Assembly: GCA_009746045.1 (NCBI GenBank)
Contig: RPFO01001129.1
Coordinates: 1 to 64,000 of the forward strand
Length of the DNA: 64,000 bases
Origin: Mesostigma viride
Lineage: Eukaryota; Streptophyta; Mesostigmatophyceae; Mesostigmatales; Mesostigmataceae
Direction: 5' to 3'
Shown here: one piece after another, positions 63,401 through 64,000 of the stretch
Layout of the letters: each line of letters starts with the position of its first letter
Numbering within the stretch: the stretch's first letter is position 1
Made by a program: the position numbers and the translations under genes
The notes under the pieces: model-generated
What the model saw: only the letters and a program-made list of their open reading frames with translations
What the model was told of the DNA's origin: nothing
Databases searched by the model: none

Positions 63401-63917
63401 TCATGGAACTGCTTGTCTTTGCATATTACAACCCATTAATGCTCGGATTGCATCATCATGTTCCACCAAGGGAATAAATGAAGTAGCTATTGAAGCTTGC
63501 GTTGGAGAAATCCCCAAATAATCGACTTCTTCTGCTTTACTACTAAATTCTGGTTTATATCGCACATGAACATAATTATTTTCAACACTAGAGTAACAAG
63601 AAAGTAATAAATATTCTGGGGCGAATTTAAATTGATCTTGTTGATGTGGAGGTATAAAAATAGGTATTTCACTTTTAATTACTTGATTTTTTTGTAATGT
63701 ATAAAAAGGACAAGAAAACATATTCATTTACTTTACTATGCGTAGCTAAAGATCCAATTAAACCGGTATTCGGCCCTTCTGGCGTTTGTATAGGACCATA
63801 ATGACTAGGATGTATATCATGTAACGTGCGTGTTTGCAAGTTGGCCGTTGACACTCTACGACGGAGCCAATTTTCGGAAGAACCTGCCTCATTTATGAAT
63901 GCATCGACTGTGTGCAT
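63401..63917 (-). pseudogene. rpoB: Fragment of plastid rpoB inserted in the nucleus
   Basis: Two overlapping minus-strand frames give consecutive parts of the plastid RNA polymerase beta subunit: IHPSHYG then [17 protein letters not shown] (63675-63917), and [20 protein letters not shown] then [14 protein letters not shown] (63401-63727). Three residues are missing after HYG (RIC is normal), and a frameshift lies near 63715. No start, no N-terminal half and no C-terminal half are present, and the matching stops abruptly at VP. This is a decayed plastid-to-nucleus transfer and not a gene. Confidence 0.88.
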
Positions 63918-63947
63918 AAATTGTGATCATTGAATTGAACAAAAAAA

Positions 63948-64000
63948 TTCTCTTATTGCCCCAATCATGGCTATTCTCTTAATGCCCTATCATGGCTATT
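63948..64000. repeat. Short tandem duplication at the window end
   Basis: ATTCTCTTATTGCCCCAATC ATGGCT is followed by a similar ATTCTCTTAATGCCCTATC ATGGCT; the window ends inside it. Confidence 0.6.

Overview
The window is nuclear DNA from a plastid-bearing eukaryote, most likely a green (streptophyte-alga-like) genome. The reasons are a GT-AG intron, LTR retrotransposons, MYND and F-box-like proteins, huge mini/microsatellites, and decayed plastid fragments (part of rpoB at the right end, a damaged plastid-type tRNA-Ser near the left end). No species can be named from sequence alone. Host genes occupy roughly 31.8-35.7 kb and 48.0-63.2 kb; the rest is repeats and mobile elements.

Left part. 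1-3.5 kb has no convincing gene. 3.76-26.8 kb is one 40-bp minisatellite (about 6.6 kb once insertions are removed) broken by two insertions with perfect 5-bp target duplications. The first is a 15.55-kb LTR retrotransposon (6908-22459, duplication GTTGC), which itself carries a second, complete 7.5-kb LTR retrotransposon (9272-16785, duplication GTCCA) inside its gag. The second is an 881-bp near-perfect nested palindrome (24673-25553, duplication CAGCC). Both retrotransposons are Copia-like but appear to have the order extra ORF - gag - integrase - protease-like domain - reverse transcriptase - RNase H. The protease-like domain lies after the integrase rather than before it, and the LTR ends are AGTTA...TAACT rather than TG...CA. 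The foldback element shares these ends.

Centre. A CA-rich tract (26.9-28.4 kb) holds a complete gag-only LTR element on the minus strand (28405-31168, duplication CCCGA). At 31.85-35.66 kb lies a minus-strand multi-exon gene resembling transposase-derived proteins with an RNase H-like core. A 62-bp tandem repeat (35.7-36.25 kb) follows. Then come five blocks of a 30-bp minisatellite (38.5-46.3 kb) separated by a conserved spacer of about 205-225 bp and flanked by related units in the opposite orientation, and a pyrimidine-only tract.

Right part. 48.0-63.2 kb carries small plus-strand genes: a basic/acidic small protein, two paralogous MYND-finger genes, an F-box-like gene, a recent tandem pair of unknown genes, three members of a C-x2/4-C...C-x2-H family and another small ORF. 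A 17-copy 207-bp tandem repeat sits between the two MYND genes.

One 14-bp palindrome, CCAACGGCCGTTGG, recurs more than 50 times across the non-minisatellite DNA: between genes, in an intron, and as the core of two tandem arrays. Several coding regions need one-base shifts, mostly in G runs, so assembly error is a live alternative to pseudogenisation throughout.
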